Positions 26,931 through 36,470 are shown, numbered from the stretch's first letter. The stretch is DNA of 50,063 nucleotides from Pseudomonadales bacterium (GCA_022361455.1 JAKSAW010000697.1:1-50063), one strand, 5' to 3'. The notes: generated from the sequence alone by a model not told the origin. Made by a program: numbers and translations.

Positions 26931-27584
26931 ATGTCACAAAAAGATGTAGCTTTGTTTCCCATACCCCGATGTGTATCTTTCCCAGGAACTACCTTCCCAT
27001 TACATGTGTTTGAGCCCCGCTATCGGGCGATGGTGAAGCATTGTATAGAAACCGGCACTTATATGGCTGTATGCCATACGCAAAAAGAAGTTCGACCTGC
27101 CAAGTCGAATCAAAGTAGGGAAGAAGCGCTTAACTCCAATCAAGCTACATACAAACCCTATGATGTTTTTTCTGCCGGCCCTTGTGAACTAAGAGAAGAG
27201 CTAGAAGATGGTAGAATGCTAATTCATGTACATCTAAAACAACGCTATCATGCCTTAGCAGAACAACAAACTTTACCCTTTAGCATTTTCAGTTGTGAAG
27301 AGTTCCCTGATCGCAGCTTAAGTGAGGAAGAGTTGGTCGAAGCGGGGCAACTAAAAGAAAAAATACTCAATAGATTATTAGCCATCACCGTTAGTGCGCC
27401 TAACGTTCAGGAGCTATTAAAATCTAGTGAATGGCAGGAAAAAGATCCTGTAGACTTTAGTTTTGAACTCTTCGGGTTGTTGCAGTTAAATCCTGAAATT
27501 CTACAGCAAATTCTGGAAAGCGATTCATGTATTGAACGAATGCAGACAGCACTCTCGATTTTAAATCAATCCCGACAAGGGTAA
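26931..27584 (+). CDS. Lon N-terminal (LAN) domain protein
   Basis: A 217-residue protein with only the Lon substrate-binding domain: VALFPIPRCVSFPGTTFPLHVFEPRYRAMV at the N-terminus is diagnostic. No AAA+ or protease part follows. Such stand-alone Lon-N proteins are widespread; their function is uncertain, perhaps binding unfolded or specific proteins. AGGAG at 26915-26919 serves as ribosome-binding site. The Nudix gene begins 25 nt downstream. Confidence 0.9.
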   Translation: MSQKDVALFPIPRCVSFPGTTFPLHVFEPRYRAMVKHCIETGTYMAVCHTQKEVRPAKSNQSREEALNSNQATYKPYDVFSAGPCELREELEDGRMLIHVHLKQRYHALAEQQTLPFSIFSCEEFPDRSLSEEELVEAGQLKEKILNRLLAITVSAPNVQELLKSSEWQEKDPVDFSFELFGLLQLNPEILQQILESDSCIERMQTALSILNQSRQG

Positions 27585-27609
27585 GCTCAAAACACAGTCC
27601 CAAACCAAA

Positions 27610-28149
27610 ATGAAAAATCCCTGGAAAACATTAAGCACTGCTCTTAAATACGAGAACCCCTGGATAAAAGTCGAGGAACATCAGGTTATAAACCCAGCGG
27701 GAAAGCCCGGGATTTATGGCACCGTAACCTTCAAAAATACAGCGGTCGGTATTCTGCCACTATTTGAAAATGGCGACACCCTGATAGTAGGTCAGCACCG
27801 ATATCCTCTAGATCAATATCACTGGGAGATACCCATGGGTGGTGCTCCCGCTGGGGAAGATTGTTTAGAAACCGCTAAGCGAGAGCTTCAAGAAGAAACT
27901 GGTTACAGTGCATCCCGGTGGCAGCTAATTGTCCATGCTCATTTAAGCAATAGCATCACCCAAGAACAAGGCTTTGTTTACGTGGCTAAGGACTTGAAAG
28001 CAGGTGAGATGAACCTCGAGGAAACCGAAGATATTACCGTAAAGCGGCTACCATTCGACGAAGTGTTTACTATGGCTATGGACGGTGAAATTACAGATTC
28101 TTTGTCGGTCAATGGGATCTTAAAGGCGAGGTTACTTGGGATCTGTTAG
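27610..28149 (+). CDS. Nudix hydrolase (ADP-ribose pyrophosphatase-like)
   Basis: A 179-residue enzyme with a complete Nudix box: GGAPAGEDCLETAKRELQEE followed by TGY, fitting Gx5Ex7REUxEExGU. The N-terminal strand pattern and the sequence QHRYPLDQYHWEIPMGG before the box resemble ADP-ribose/nucleotide-sugar pyrophosphatases. It would hydrolyse an NDP-X compound to NMP and X-phosphate. Metal binding is by the Glu residues of the REUxEE core. No clear Shine-Dalgarno is visible, and the gene may be co-translated with the upstream Lon-N gene. Confidence 0.92.
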   Translation: MKNPWKTLSTALKYENPWIKVEEHQVINPAGKPGIYGTVTFKNTAVGILPLFENGDTLIVGQHRYPLDQYHWEIPMGGAPAGEDCLETAKRELQEETGYSASRWQLIVHAHLSNSITQEQGFVYVAKDLKAGEMNLEETEDITVKRLPFDEVFTMAMDGEITDSLSVNGILKARLLGIC

Positions 28150-28232
28150 CTTAAGTTCTGAATCTGGCTGCGATATAAGCGTAATTCTGGTATCTTTCGC
28201 ACCATATATAGCTTTTATTTAGTTGGCCAAGA

Positions 28233-29180
28233 ATGAGTAAAAAGAAGAAATCCACATCCGTAAGTGATTTTTTGCTAAATCTATCCATTCAGCGAAAGTG
28301 GTTTAATGATAAAAAGCAGTTACCTTTAAAGAAGGAGCATAAAGATCTTCATAAGATCATTCACGTGCTTTTCAATCGGGAGTTAGGTTGCTTCCCGAAT
28401 CTAGTGGATCCTCAAAACTATAATGACAAAATTCAGTGGCTAAAGCTTTTTGATCAAGACAAATTAAATGTGCAATGTTCAGATAAGTTGGGCCTTAGAG
28501 ATTATGTCACTAGCGTGTTGGGAGATGGTCATTTGCCCGAGGTTTATGCGCAAGCAGATTCTTTAGACGCTATTGATTTCTCTTCTCTACCTAAATCTTT
28601 CGTTTTAAAAACCAATCATGATTCCGGTACTGTCTTTTTAGTTAGGGATAAAGATTCCTACGATAACAGCAAAGCAAACACCAAAATCACAAAGTCATTA
28701 AAACGAGTATATGGGCAGGAAAAAGGCGAGTGGTGCTACACATTTGTAAAGCCGAAGGTTTTTGCCGAGGAGTTTATTGGCGATGTGAGCGATGACTCTC
28801 CGCCACCCGATTTCAAATTCCACTGCTCTAAAGGTAAAGTGAAATGGTTACAGTACATTTTTGATCGTGCCAATACACCCAAAGAGGTGATTTGTAATGA
28901 GCATGGAGAGCCGCTAAACATTAGTTTCGATCATAATATGATTCCCTCTACAGAGTTCGTAAAGCCTGCTGAATGGAATGATTTAATTACGGCAGCGGAA
29001 AAGCTGTCAGAACCGTTTAAATATGTTCGGGTAGATCTTTATTTAATTTCCGGTAACGTATTTGTTGGTGAGCTTACCTTCTTTCCCTTAAAAGGTTGTT
29101 ATAAAGGAGAAGGGCAGGAGAAACTTGGCGAGTTGCTTGAGTTCGATCTAAAAACCTTTAAAGATATCTATGCGCCTTAG
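28233..29180 (+). CDS. TupA-like ATP-grasp protein
   Basis: A 315-residue protein of the TupA-like ATP-grasp family. Evidence: YNDKIQWLKLFDQD near residue 65, the Lys-containing strand SFVLKTNHDSGTVFLVRDK (about 125-143), FAEEFIG, and PPDFKFHCSKGKVKWL. Members sit in surface-polysaccharide loci, and TupA of Bacillus takes part in teichuronopeptide synthesis. The protein likely joins an amino acid or acyl group to a sugar acid using ATP. It converges with a pair of glycosyltransferase genes, overlapping by 4 nt. Confidence 0.85.
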   Translation: MSKKKKSTSVSDFLLNLSIQRKWFNDKKQLPLKKEHKDLHKIIHVLFNRELGCFPNLVDPQNYNDKIQWLKLFDQDKLNVQCSDKLGLRDYVTSVLGDGHLPEVYAQADSLDAIDFSSLPKSFVLKTNHDSGTVFLVRDKDSYDNSKANTKITKSLKRVYGQEKGEWCYTFVKPKVFAEEFIGDVSDDSPPPDFKFHCSKGKVKWLQYIFDRANTPKEVICNEHGEPLNISFDHNMIPSTEFVKPAEWNDLITAAEKLSEPFKYVRVDLYLISGNVFVGELTFFPLKGCYKGEGQEKLGELLEFDLKTFKDIYAP

Positions 29181-30355
29181 TCTTGTTTGGAAATGATGCG
29201 TTGAAACTCTTTTTCGTAACTTAGAATGTTACGATCGGAATCAAACTTATTCTTCGCATACTCCTTAGCTGCTTCTCCCACATGGCTTAAATTATTCTTG
29301 TTGGAATGTAGGTCGAGAATTTTCTTTGCCCACAGCTCCGATTTGTTCTCAACCAAGAAGCCTGTTTTACCTTCAATCACATAGTCATCCAAAGGCTTTG
29401 CTTTTGATGCTAATACGGGAAGACCGAGCAACATACTTTCCACAATGATCTTGCTAAGGCCCTCGTACTCGCAAGGATGACAGAGTAGATCTGCGCTTTT
29501 TAATATTTGCCATAGTGTGTTTTGATCTACAAAAGGCATAATGTCTATCTTGGATTCCAAACCATACTTGCTGATTAACGCTTCTATATTTTCTCGCTCG
29601 GGCCCGGAACCAATCATGGTAACTTTGATTGGTAAGTTGTTGTCCATTTGTTGAATTGCTTCAACCAAGATATCTTGGCGCTTTTGATAGCTTGAGAAAC
29701 GTGTGGCTACAACAATATTAAAATGGTTTTGATCGAGTGCGTCGTTCGCTTCCACATTGCGCTCAGCAAAGCCGCCAATGTCGGTGACAAATTCATCTTT
29801 CGGTTGGTAGTTAATGCCCACTTGCTTAGCGGAGTCATGGGAAAGATCGAGTAATCCGGGAGTGTTGTAATTAATGCTGTCTACCGAATTAAAAATGTCA
29901 TCATATTCAGATCGGATTTGCTCAGCCTTCTGGCTTTCTTCTTTCCATTTCAGCCCTGCCATTCTTAAAACTAATTTGTAATCTAGTTTCTCTTTTATGT
30001 TGAGAAAAGCTTTGAGCGAAGCGCGATCGTAGTGAGCATAGATTAATTGAACCTTGTTTTCTGATATGACGTCGTAAGCGAATTCCTTAAAGGCCGCCTG
30101 TTGCTCGGTTTTGCTGATTTTCTTTTTCTTGAAAAAGTACTTTCGGCGATACTTTGGATTGTCAAAAAAGTAGACGCTTACGCCGTTCACTGTTTTTGGT
30201 TGAGGTTGCTTATCTTCTGGGTCAGCGAACGTTAAGTAAGATATATTATGGCCACGTTCAGCTAATTTCTCAGCAATCAGTCTTACCGAAGTTTCTGCGC
30301 CACCAATTCTGCCATCGAGATAGGTTGAGCTTTTTGAAAAAAATAGAATGTTCAT
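29177..30355 (-). CDS. Glycosyltransferase family 4
   Basis: A 392-residue GT-B enzyme. The N-terminal half has the donor-independent Rossmann domain with GGAETSVRLIAEKLAERGH, and the C-terminal half has the nucleotide-sugar domain (VVATRFSSYQKRQDILVEAI, then CHPCEYEGLSKIIVESMLLGLPVLA, with the E-x7-E motif). It would add a sugar to a cell-surface glycan on the cytoplasmic side of the membrane. Its ATG overlaps the stop of the next GT gene upstream (4 nt, ATGA), so the two are translationally coupled. Donor and acceptor are unknown. Confidence 0.92.
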   Translation of the reverse strand: MNILFFSKSSTYLDGRIGGAETSVRLIAEKLAERGHNISYLTFADPEDKQPQPKTVNGVSVYFFDNPKYRRKYFFKKKKISKTEQQAAFKEFAYDVISENKVQLIYAHYDRASLKAFLNIKEKLDYKLVLRMAGLKWKEESQKAEQIRSEYDDIFNSVDSINYNTPGLLDLSHDSAKQVGINYQPKDEFVTDIGGFAERNVEANDALDQNHFNIVVATRFSSYQKRQDILVEAIQQMDNNLPIKVTMIGSGPERENIEALISKYGLESKIDIMPFVDQNTLWQILKSADLLCHPCEYEGLSKIIVESMLLGLPVLASKAKPLDDYVIEGKTGFLVENKSELWAKKILDLHSNKNNLSHVGEAAKEYAKNKFDSDRNILSYEKEFQRIISKQD

Positions 30356-31602
30356 TGAGCTAGCGTTTCTCTGTAGGCGTTAATTAGTGTTTCAGTTGTG
30401 GCTTCAGGTGAATAGAGGCTATTTATAATGCGTTTATTTTCGGTTGCGCGCATATCCCATTGTTCCCTGCTATTGAGAATGCTTACTAGTAAATCATAAA
30501 ACTCGTTTACATCATCTTCACGCGCTAGTGGAATGTCATTGTTTACAAGCTCTGGTATGCCGGAATGTTGTGTAGTGGCAACTTGAATGCCAAGTAACAT
30601 GCCCTCTTTGAGAACATTGGGTATTCCCTCCGAATCACCATCGCTAGCGGTTCTACTTGGTGTTAACAGAACATTTGCTTGGCTCATCTTTTCCATGGTC
30701 TTTTGCGACGGTAACCCACCATGAAACCTAACATGCTCGATTATGCCTAGCTGAGCAGTGAGATCCTCTAGCTCCTGTTTGAGTGGGCCACTACCAATAA
30801 TGTCATACTGAAACGATACCCCATCTTTTATTAGCTTTGCGCAGGCTTTGATTGCTACGTCGATGCCTTTCTTTTCAACTAAACGACCAACAGAAATAAA
30901 TTTTACTGATTCTTTGTCATCACTTGCGCTAGTTTGCAGGTTGTTAATATGCTCAACATTAATAGGAGATCCGGTTACGCGAATATTTTTGTCGCAACCA
31001 TTGGACCTGAGAATATCTTCAAAGAAACTGCACACTGGTAAGAATAATTCAAAGTGCTCGAACAACTCTTCCCAATTCATACCTTCAATGGCGCTCTCTT
31101 TACTGATATCAAATCCCCGTACCGAGCATGCAAGTTTGGGGTGTTGGGAAATGAATCCAGCTTTCTTCATGCTAATGAACTTACTGGCATGATTAGAAAA
31201 TTGCAGGTGGATGAGATCGAACTCATCCATGATCTGGCAGAAATAGGCGAAATCAACAATTCTGCGCATATGCCTTCGCAATTCGATTTCAGGCAAATGT
31301 TTTAGTGTGCGTTGAATTTGATAATATGAAGCGTAAACCTTGAGCATCAGCAGGGGTTTCTTTTTCTTGAAACCGGGATCGTTCTTGATATCTGCAAGGT
31401 TAATGATTGTGACTCGCTCCAGCGCATCTCTGGCACCAAAAGGAATCCAATCAAATTCCCCAACTGAACCAAGGTTGAAAATGGTTAGGTCAATATCTGG
31501 TTGCTTTGCTAGTTCGGCTAATTGAAGAGCGATGAAGGTTTGAGACATAGAAGGAAAATTGGATACTACCACCGCAAGCTTAATTTGTTTCCTTTCTTTC
31601 AT
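30352..31602 (-). CDS. Glycosyltransferase family 4
   Basis: A GT-B enzyme of 416 residues from ATG at 31602, which has GAGAGA 5-10 nt upstream; an ATG at 31671 would add 23 residues but lacks a good site. N-terminal motif SNFPSMSQTFIALQLAELAK is typical of GT4 colanic-acid-type transferases. The donor domain has FISVGRLVEKKGIDVAIKA, and the E-x7-E region is DSEGIPNVLKEGMLLG. It is the first gene of a two-gene operon with the following GT4. The operon begins about 175 bp from the tRNA gene, toward which its promoter points away. Confidence 0.9.
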   Translation of the reverse strand: MKERKQIKLAVVVSNFPSMSQTFIALQLAELAKQPDIDLTIFNLGSVGEFDWIPFGARDALERVTIINLADIKNDPGFKKKKPLLMLKVYASYYQIQRTLKHLPEIELRRHMRRIVDFAYFCQIMDEFDLIHLQFSNHASKFISMKKAGFISQHPKLACSVRGFDISKESAIEGMNWEELFEHFELFLPVCSFFEDILRSNGCDKNIRVTGSPINVEHINNLQTSASDDKESVKFISVGRLVEKKGIDVAIKACAKLIKDGVSFQYDIIGSGPLKQELEDLTAQLGIIEHVRFHGGLPSQKTMEKMSQANVLLTPSRTASDGDSEGIPNVLKEGMLLGIQVATTQHSGIPELVNNDIPLAREDDVNEFYDLLVSILNSREQWDMRATENKRIINSLYSPEATTETLINAYRETLAQ

Positions 31603-31775
31603 TTGTCTCTCTCGATTTGGGCTTTTAGTAGCCGGGTCTATTATATAAAGAGGCTTGTTAAAACGCATCATCTTTGAGGAGCATCGGCCAGTGATGAGTT
31701 ATTGGTTAGCGATAAAGGCTATATGCTAGATAGGGTGAGATGTGATAGCGCGATGCTTGAAAGGAATTATTAAAA

Positions 31776-31852
31776 TGGTGGCCCTTCACAGACTTGAACT
31801 GTGGACCTACCGATTATGAGTCGGGTGCTCTAACCAGCTGAGCTAAAGGGCC
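31776..31852 (-). tRNA. tRNA with CAU anticodon, best read as tRNA-Ile2 (lysidine-type)
   Basis: A 77-nt cloverleaf on the minus strand with encoded CCA. The acceptor stem is GGCCCUU/AAGGGCC, the D arm AGCUCAGCUGGUUAGAGC, the anticodon loop CUCAUAA, and the T arm has GUUCAAGUC. CAU alone could be Met. Positions C4-G69 and C5-G68, and the anticodon stem-loop GACUCAUAAUC, match the isoleucine tRNA modified by TilS (as in E. coli ileX) rather than elongator tRNA-Met. A TATAAT lies 28-35 bp upstream, within the hairpin after rpoD. Confidence 0.93.
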
Positions 31853-31874
31853 ATTTATAGAGAGGAATAAATCG

Positions 31875-31908
31875 AGCGCCATTATACTGAGCTTCAGTTA
31901 ATGGCGCT
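31875..31908 (-). terminator. Long hairpin directly after rpoD (probable terminator or processing site)
   Basis: AGCGCCATTA (31875-31884) pairs with TAATGGCGCT (31899-31908), and inside it ACTGA pairs with TCAGT around a GCT loop, so 15 bp pair with one bulged T. It begins 13 nt after the rpoD stop. The following minus-strand sequence (CGATTTATT) is only moderately T-rich. The TATAAT that may serve the tRNA promoter lies in this stem. Confidence 0.6.
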
Positions 31909-31921
31909 AGTTTTAAGACGC

Positions 31922-33769
31922 TTAAGAGGATTCACCACCATCTAAGAAGCTGCGTAGCTGCTCGGATCGGCTTGGATGACGTAATTTACGTAATGCTTTC
32001 GCTTCGATCTGACGAATACGCTCACGGGTAACGTCGAACTGCTTGCCCACTTCCTCAAGGGTGTGGTCGGTGTTCATGTCGATACCAAAACGCATGCTCA
32101 GAACTTTTGCTTCACGAGCTGTTAAGCCGGAGAGCACATCGCGAGTCGCTTCACGTAAGCCTTCAGCCGTTGCAGTTTCAACCGGTGAAAGAATATTCAC
32201 GTCCTCGATAAAGTCGCCCAAATGGGAATCTTCATCATCACCAATCGGTGTTTCCATAGAGATAGGTTCTTTGGCGATTTTAAGCACCTTGCGAACTTTA
32301 TCTTCTGGCATTTCTAAGCGTTCACCTAATTCTTCAGGCGTAGGCTCACGACCCATTTCTTGAAGCATTTGACGGGAAACACGGTTTAGCTTGTTGATCG
32401 TTTCGATCATATGTACTGGAATACGAATAGTTCGAGCTTGGTCGGCGATCGAACGGGTGATTGCTTGACGGATCCACCATGTCGCATAGGTCGAGAACTT
32501 ATAGCCGCGTCGATATTCGAACTTATCAACCGCTTTCATTAGGCCGATGTTACCTTCTTGGATCAGATCCAAGAATTGAAGGCCGCGGTTGGTATATTTC
32601 TTCGCGATCGAAATTACCAAACGCAAGTTTGCTTCAACCATTTCTTTCTTGGCGCGGCGAGCTTTCGCCTCACCGATCGACATGCGACGGTTAATTTCTT
32701 TAATTTCTGGAATAGTAAGACCGACCAATTCTTCGATCTCAACCATTTTGCGTTGTAGGCGCACGATTTCACCGCTGTAACGTTGTAGTGCAGCAGCGTA
32801 GTCCTTGCCTTTGGCAACTTGATCAGATGTCCACTCCAAGTTCACTTCGTTGCCTGGGAACTCTTTAATAAAGTTCTTACGTGGCATTCTGGCGTAGCGA
32901 ACACAGATGTTCATTATTTCGCGTTCCATTCGGCGTATGGCATCCAAGGTCTCACGAATAACAATCACTAGCTCGTCGAAAAGGCGAGGGACTAATTTGA
33001 AAGTTACAAAATCGTCTGCAAGCTTCTCTAGCGCAGTGCCTGCGCGCTTGGAGTCGCGACCATGCTTTTCGATGGCGGCTTCAGCCTTTTTGAGAAAGTC
33101 TGCTAGAGCGCCAAATCGTTCTGCAGCTTCTTCCGGGTCTAAATCGCCATCTAAGCCATCATCTTCGTCATCATCGTCCGAATCGTCATCCTTTTTTTCG
33201 GCATTGGCCTCTTCGAAACTAGGAGCGGGGGGTACGATTTCGTCTTCGTCGTAGTTTAGGTAACCACTAATAATATCGGTAATACGACGTTCTTCTTCTT
33301 TAACGCGATTGTATTCGCTAATGATTCGGGCGACGCTGCCGGGCCAATAGGCCAAAGCGTGAAGTACTTGTCGAGTGCCTTCCTCGATACGCTTGGCGAT
33401 AACAATCTCGCCTTCACGAGTCAGGAGTTCCACAGTTCCCATTTCACGCATATACATGCGCACAGGGTCCGTGGTTCGACCGGGTTCAGTCTCTACAGAT
33501 GCGAGAGCTGCCGCTGCTTCTTCAGCTGCGTCTTCATCAGCGTTGCTGGAGTTTTCATCGCTAAGAATTAAGTCGTCTGCATCAGGTGCTTGCTCATGGA
33601 CTGGTATGCCCATGTCGTTGATCATGCCTATGATATCTTCGATCTGATCTGGATCTGTGATATCGGCTGGTAGGTGGTCATTAACCTCTGCATAGGTTAA
33701 GAACCCTTGTTCTTTACCACGGTTAATTAATTGTTTAAGCTGCGATTTTTGCTGTTCTGTACCGCTCAT
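31922..33769 (-). CDS. rpoD: RNA polymerase primary sigma factor RpoD (sigma-70)
   Basis: A 615-residue protein, nearly the length of the E. coli factor. Region 1.1 is at the N-terminus ([23 protein letters not shown]), an acidic insertion lies near 190-215 ([18 protein letters not shown]), and region 2 contains [22 protein letters not shown] and the -10 recognition [13 protein letters not shown]. Region 4.2 at the C-terminus includes [20 protein letters not shown]. It directs housekeeping transcription. Gene order rpsU - yqeY-type - dnaG - rpoD is the macromolecular synthesis operon. A 218-bp gap to dnaG contains a GCGCTT/AAGCGC hairpin near 33893-33907, possibly an internal promoter or RNA-processing region. 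Confidence 0.99.
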   Translation of the reverse strand: MSGTEQQKSQLKQLINRGKEQGFLTYAEVNDHLPADITDPDQIEDIIGMINDMGIPVHEQAPDADDLILSDENSSNADEDAAEEAAAALASVETEPGRTTDPVRMYMREMGTVELLTREGEIVIAKRIEEGTRQVLHALAYWPGSVARIISEYNRVKEEERRITDIISGYLNYDEDEIVPPAPSFEEANAEKKDDDSDDDDEDDGLDGDLDPEEAAERFGALADFLKKAEAAIEKHGRDSKRAGTALEKLADDFVTFKLVPRLFDELVIVIRETLDAIRRMEREIMNICVRYARMPRKNFIKEFPGNEVNLEWTSDQVAKGKDYAAALQRYSGEIVRLQRKMVEIEELVGLTIPEIKEINRRMSIGEAKARRAKKEMVEANLRLVISIAKKYTNRGLQFLDLIQEGNIGLMKAVDKFEYRRGYKFSTYATWWIRQAITRSIADQARTIRIPVHMIETINKLNRVSRQMLQEMGREPTPEELGERLEMPEDKVRKVLKIAKEPISMETPIGDDEDSHLGDFIEDVNILSPVETATAEGLREATRDVLSGLTAREAKVLSMRFGIDMNTDHTLEEVGKQFDVTRERIRQIEAKALRKLRHPSRSEQLRSFLDGGESS

Positions 33770-33987
33770 GAAGTGCCCAGTTTCCTAGATTAAGGTGCGC
33801 GAACGAACGCGGCATTATAGTGGAATCGGTTATCGGATGCTAGCAATGCCTTGGCCTGGGGCCGATTGGGTTGCTGTTGGTGTCAGAGAGGCGCTTTAGA
33901 AGCGCAATCTAGCGACCTGCAAACTGCCAATTAGCTGAATATATGGGCGATTTTCCCGGATTCAACCGCTCGCAAACGAATTTTAGT

Positions 33988-35946
33988 TCAAGGTTTTTCG
34001 GTTAACGATTTTTTTAAGTTTAGTAGCTCTCTCAGTTTAGTCTTGTCTTGAACTCCTTCACTGATCAATTCGTCTAATTGTGCGTCCACAATGGCGGCCT
34101 CTAGCCGTTTGAGAGCCTGTTGTAGCTCCTCGATCTGGTGACTTTCATCTAATAAGAATTCTTTTGCTGCTAACGCTGCTAAATGTTCCCCGTCCTGTGT
34201 GTCATGCCAGCGGCCAAGTAGGCTGGCGGTGGATATTTCGGGGCGATTCTGCAGCGCTTCAAATAGCGCTTTAAGCAAATCGGAAAAAGGGGTTCCCAGT
34301 GAATCGACTGTCTCGGGTATCTGATATTGCGCAGCTTCTTTAGGGGAATGCAATGCAAGCCTAATAATGCTGTCCACCAGCGATGGTACTGGTGCGTTGC
34401 TGATAGGTTGGTCAAAGTCGAAGTCCCGCTTTTTGCCTTTCCAGTCGCCAGACTTTTTGAATTTGCCTTTACCTTTACCTTTCCAGTCGCCGGATTTTTT
34501 AAAGGGTTGTGGCTGTGAATTATCTTCGTAGCCCGGAGGAGCGCCTTGATCGTATTGCCCGTAATCTTCAAATTGATCGAAGCTAGTTGGTCCATCGAAT
34601 TGATAGCCGTCGTAGTTTTCAGGTGCTGGCGGCTCTTCGCTGATCGGGGTGACGTCATTATGTAGGTTTTGTTCTAGCGTTGAGCTCGATAGCTCGGTAA
34701 TTGAGGCTAGTCGATCGAGCATCAGCTGGCGAAATATCCCTTTGGGAATGCGCTCGATATGTGGGGCGGCGATTTTGGCAAGTCGTGCTTTGCCGTCGAG
34801 ACTGTTGATGTCGAGGCCATCGCTGAGCGCTTGATAGAAAAATTCAGAAAGTGGCTGTGCTTTGCTGACTAGATCTTCGAATACTTCTGGGCCTTCTCGG
34901 CGCACCATGGTGTCTGGATCATCACCCTCAGGGAGAAAAAGAAACTTAACCTCTCGGCCATCTTTTAAGGTAGGTATAGCTACTTCCAGCGCTCTTCGGG
35001 CAGCATTGCGACCAGCTTCATCGCCATCGAAGCAGAAAATCACTTCACTAACTTGTTTGAATAACTTCTCAAGGTGCTCTTGGTTGCTGGCTGTTCCCAG
35101 AGTAGCGACACCATAGTGAATACCAAATTGCGACAGTGCCACTACATCCATATAGCCTTCCACCACAAGGTGGCGGGTGATCTTTCGGCTTTGTTGGCGT
35201 GCCTCGTAAAGCCCGTACAGCTCTTTGCTTTTGTAAAAAACCGGTGTTTCCGGAGAGTTGAGGTACTTAGGCTTATCATCGCCCAATACTCGTCCGCCAA
35301 AACCAATGGTGCGGCCTCTTGGGTCTCGAATGGGGAACATAATGCGATCACGAAATCGATCATAGATGCGGCCGCGATCATTCTTAACGGCTAATCCCGC
35401 GATCACCAAGAGTTCCTTTTGGCGATCATCAGCATCAAGATGCTTGATCAGGTTGTCCCAGCCAGCGGGAGCGAAGCCAATGGCAAATTGCTTGGCGGTT
35501 TCCCCAGTTAAACCACGCTTTTTTAAATAGGAGATAGCGCGTTCTCGCACCTGAGGATTCTTAAGCTGCGATTCGTAATACTGGCTTGCTTTGTCCAGTA
35601 AATCATAGAGTGGCTTAAGGTTGGGGCCGCGATCTTGGCCGCCGCCTTCTCTGGGAACTTCGACGCCAGCAGATTTCGCAAGGTTTTCGATGGCATCCAC
35701 AAAACCCAGGCGGTCGTAATCCATCAAGAATCCCACAGCGTTGCCACTGGCGCCGCAGCCAAAACAGTAATAGAACTGCTTTTGCGGGCTTACCGTGAAG
35801 CTAGGTGTTTTTTCTTGATGGAATGGGCAGCAGGCGACGTAGTTCTTACCGGCCCGTTTTAGCTTGACCCGGCTGTTAATGATTTCAACCAGGTCAGTGC
35901 GGGCGATAAGATCATCGATAAATTGTTCGGGGATTCTCCCGGCCAT
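33988..35946 (-). CDS. dnaG: DNA primase DnaG
   Basis: A 652-residue primase. The N-terminal zinc-binding domain has Cys40, His43, Cys61 and Cys64. The catalytic core has VEGYMDVVALSQFG and the Toprim motif FCFDGDEAGRNAARRA. It makes RNA primers at the replication fork. It is about 70 residues longer than the E. coli enzyme because of the linker (about 430-515) before the helicase-binding domain. The linker is first acidic/aromatic (YDGYQFDG, FEDYGQYDQ), then basic, with the duplicated segment KKSGDWKGK. The start lies 9 nt after the yqeY-type gene. Confidence 0.98.
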   Translation of the reverse strand: MAGRIPEQFIDDLIARTDLVEIINSRVKLKRAGKNYVACCPFHQEKTPSFTVSPQKQFYYCFGCGASGNAVGFLMDYDRLGFVDAIENLAKSAGVEVPREGGGQDRGPNLKPLYDLLDKASQYYESQLKNPQVRERAISYLKKRGLTGETAKQFAIGFAPAGWDNLIKHLDADDRQKELLVIAGLAVKNDRGRIYDRFRDRIMFPIRDPRGRTIGFGGRVLGDDKPKYLNSPETPVFYKSKELYGLYEARQQSRKITRHLVVEGYMDVVALSQFGIHYGVATLGTASNQEHLEKLFKQVSEVIFCFDGDEAGRNAARRALEVAIPTLKDGREVKFLFLPEGDDPDTMVRREGPEVFEDLVSKAQPLSEFFYQALSDGLDINSLDGKARLAKIAAPHIERIPKGIFRQLMLDRLASITELSSSTLEQNLHNDVTPISEEPPAPENYDGYQFDGPTSFDQFEDYGQYDQGAPPGYEDNSQPQPFKKSGDWKGKGKGKFKKSGDWKGKKRDFDFDQPISNAPVPSLVDSIIRLALHSPKEAAQYQIPETVDSLGTPFSDLLKALFEALQNRPEISTASLLGRWHDTQDGEHLAALAAKEFLLDESHQIEELQQALKRLEAAIVDAQLDELISEGVQDKTKLRELLNLKKSLTEKP

Positions 35947-35955
35947 TCAGGTGTT

Positions 35956-36402
35956 TTACCCCAGCTTTGCTTTTACGGTGCCGGATACTTTACCCATATC
36001 GGCACGGCCTTGAATTTGGGGTTTTAGAATGGCCATCACTTTGCCCATGTCTTTCATGGATTCAGCGCCAGACTCTGCAATGGCTGCATCGATTAGGCTG
36101 CTAACTTCTTCTTTCGAAAGGGCTTGGGGCATGAATTCCTGAAGGATCACCTGCTCATCAAGCTCTTGCTGCATTAAGTCTTCTCGGCCAGCGTCTTTGT
36201 ACTGGGTGGCGGCATCTTTACGTTGCTTAATGAGTTTGTCGAGTACGGCCAGGGTGCGGGTGTCATCTACCTCGATCTTTTCATCGATCTCGATTTGCTT
36301 GATTGCTGCGGTAGCCATTCTTAATGTGGTTAGGCGAGCTTTTTCTTTGGCTCTCATGGCATCTTTAACGGCCTGGTTGAGCTGAGCTTTGATCGTCGAC
36401 AT
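35956..36402 (-). CDS. GatB/YqeY domain protein
   Basis: A 148-residue protein of the GatB/YqeY family: MSTIKAQLNQAVKDAMRAKEKARLTTLRM at the N-terminus and MKDMGKVMAILKPQIQGRADMG near the C-terminus are typical. The YqeY domain is the tRNA-binding tail of the GatB amidotransferase subunit, but stand-alone versions have no settled function. Its place between rpsU and dnaG is widely conserved. A strong Shine-Dalgarno (GGGGGAG) precedes the ATG, and dnaG begins 9 nt after its stop. Confidence 0.95.
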   Translation of the reverse strand: MSTIKAQLNQAVKDAMRAKEKARLTTLRMATAAIKQIEIDEKIEVDDTRTLAVLDKLIKQRKDAATQYKDAGREDLMQQELDEQVILQEFMPQALSKEEVSSLIDAAIAESGAESMKDMGKVMAILKPQIQGRADMGKVSGTVKAKLG

Positions 36403-36470
36403 AGAGACTCCCCCGGTTTGGACTGATTTGGACTAACAGTTTATTTTTATTTACGAAAGTAACCAAACAC

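Noticed and set aside
28150..28232. Direct repeat of the tRNA-Ile2 3' end as the outer boundary of an island
   Set aside because: No copy of the tRNA 3' segment is present here and there is no integrase, so an island with att sites cannot be supported.
31776..31852. Reading the CAU tRNA as elongator tRNA-Met
   Set aside because: The C4-G69 and C5-G68 pairs and the anticodon stem fit tRNA-Ile2; the Met form differs at these places.
32907..33254. 115-codon plus-strand ORF, Ser-rich
   Set aside because: It is antisense to the acidic Asp/Glu region of rpoD, which yields Ser-rich shadows.
34179..34658. 159-codon minus-strand ORF
   Set aside because: It is a frame-shifted shadow of dnaG, overlapping the linker region; the dnaG frame is clearly the coding one.
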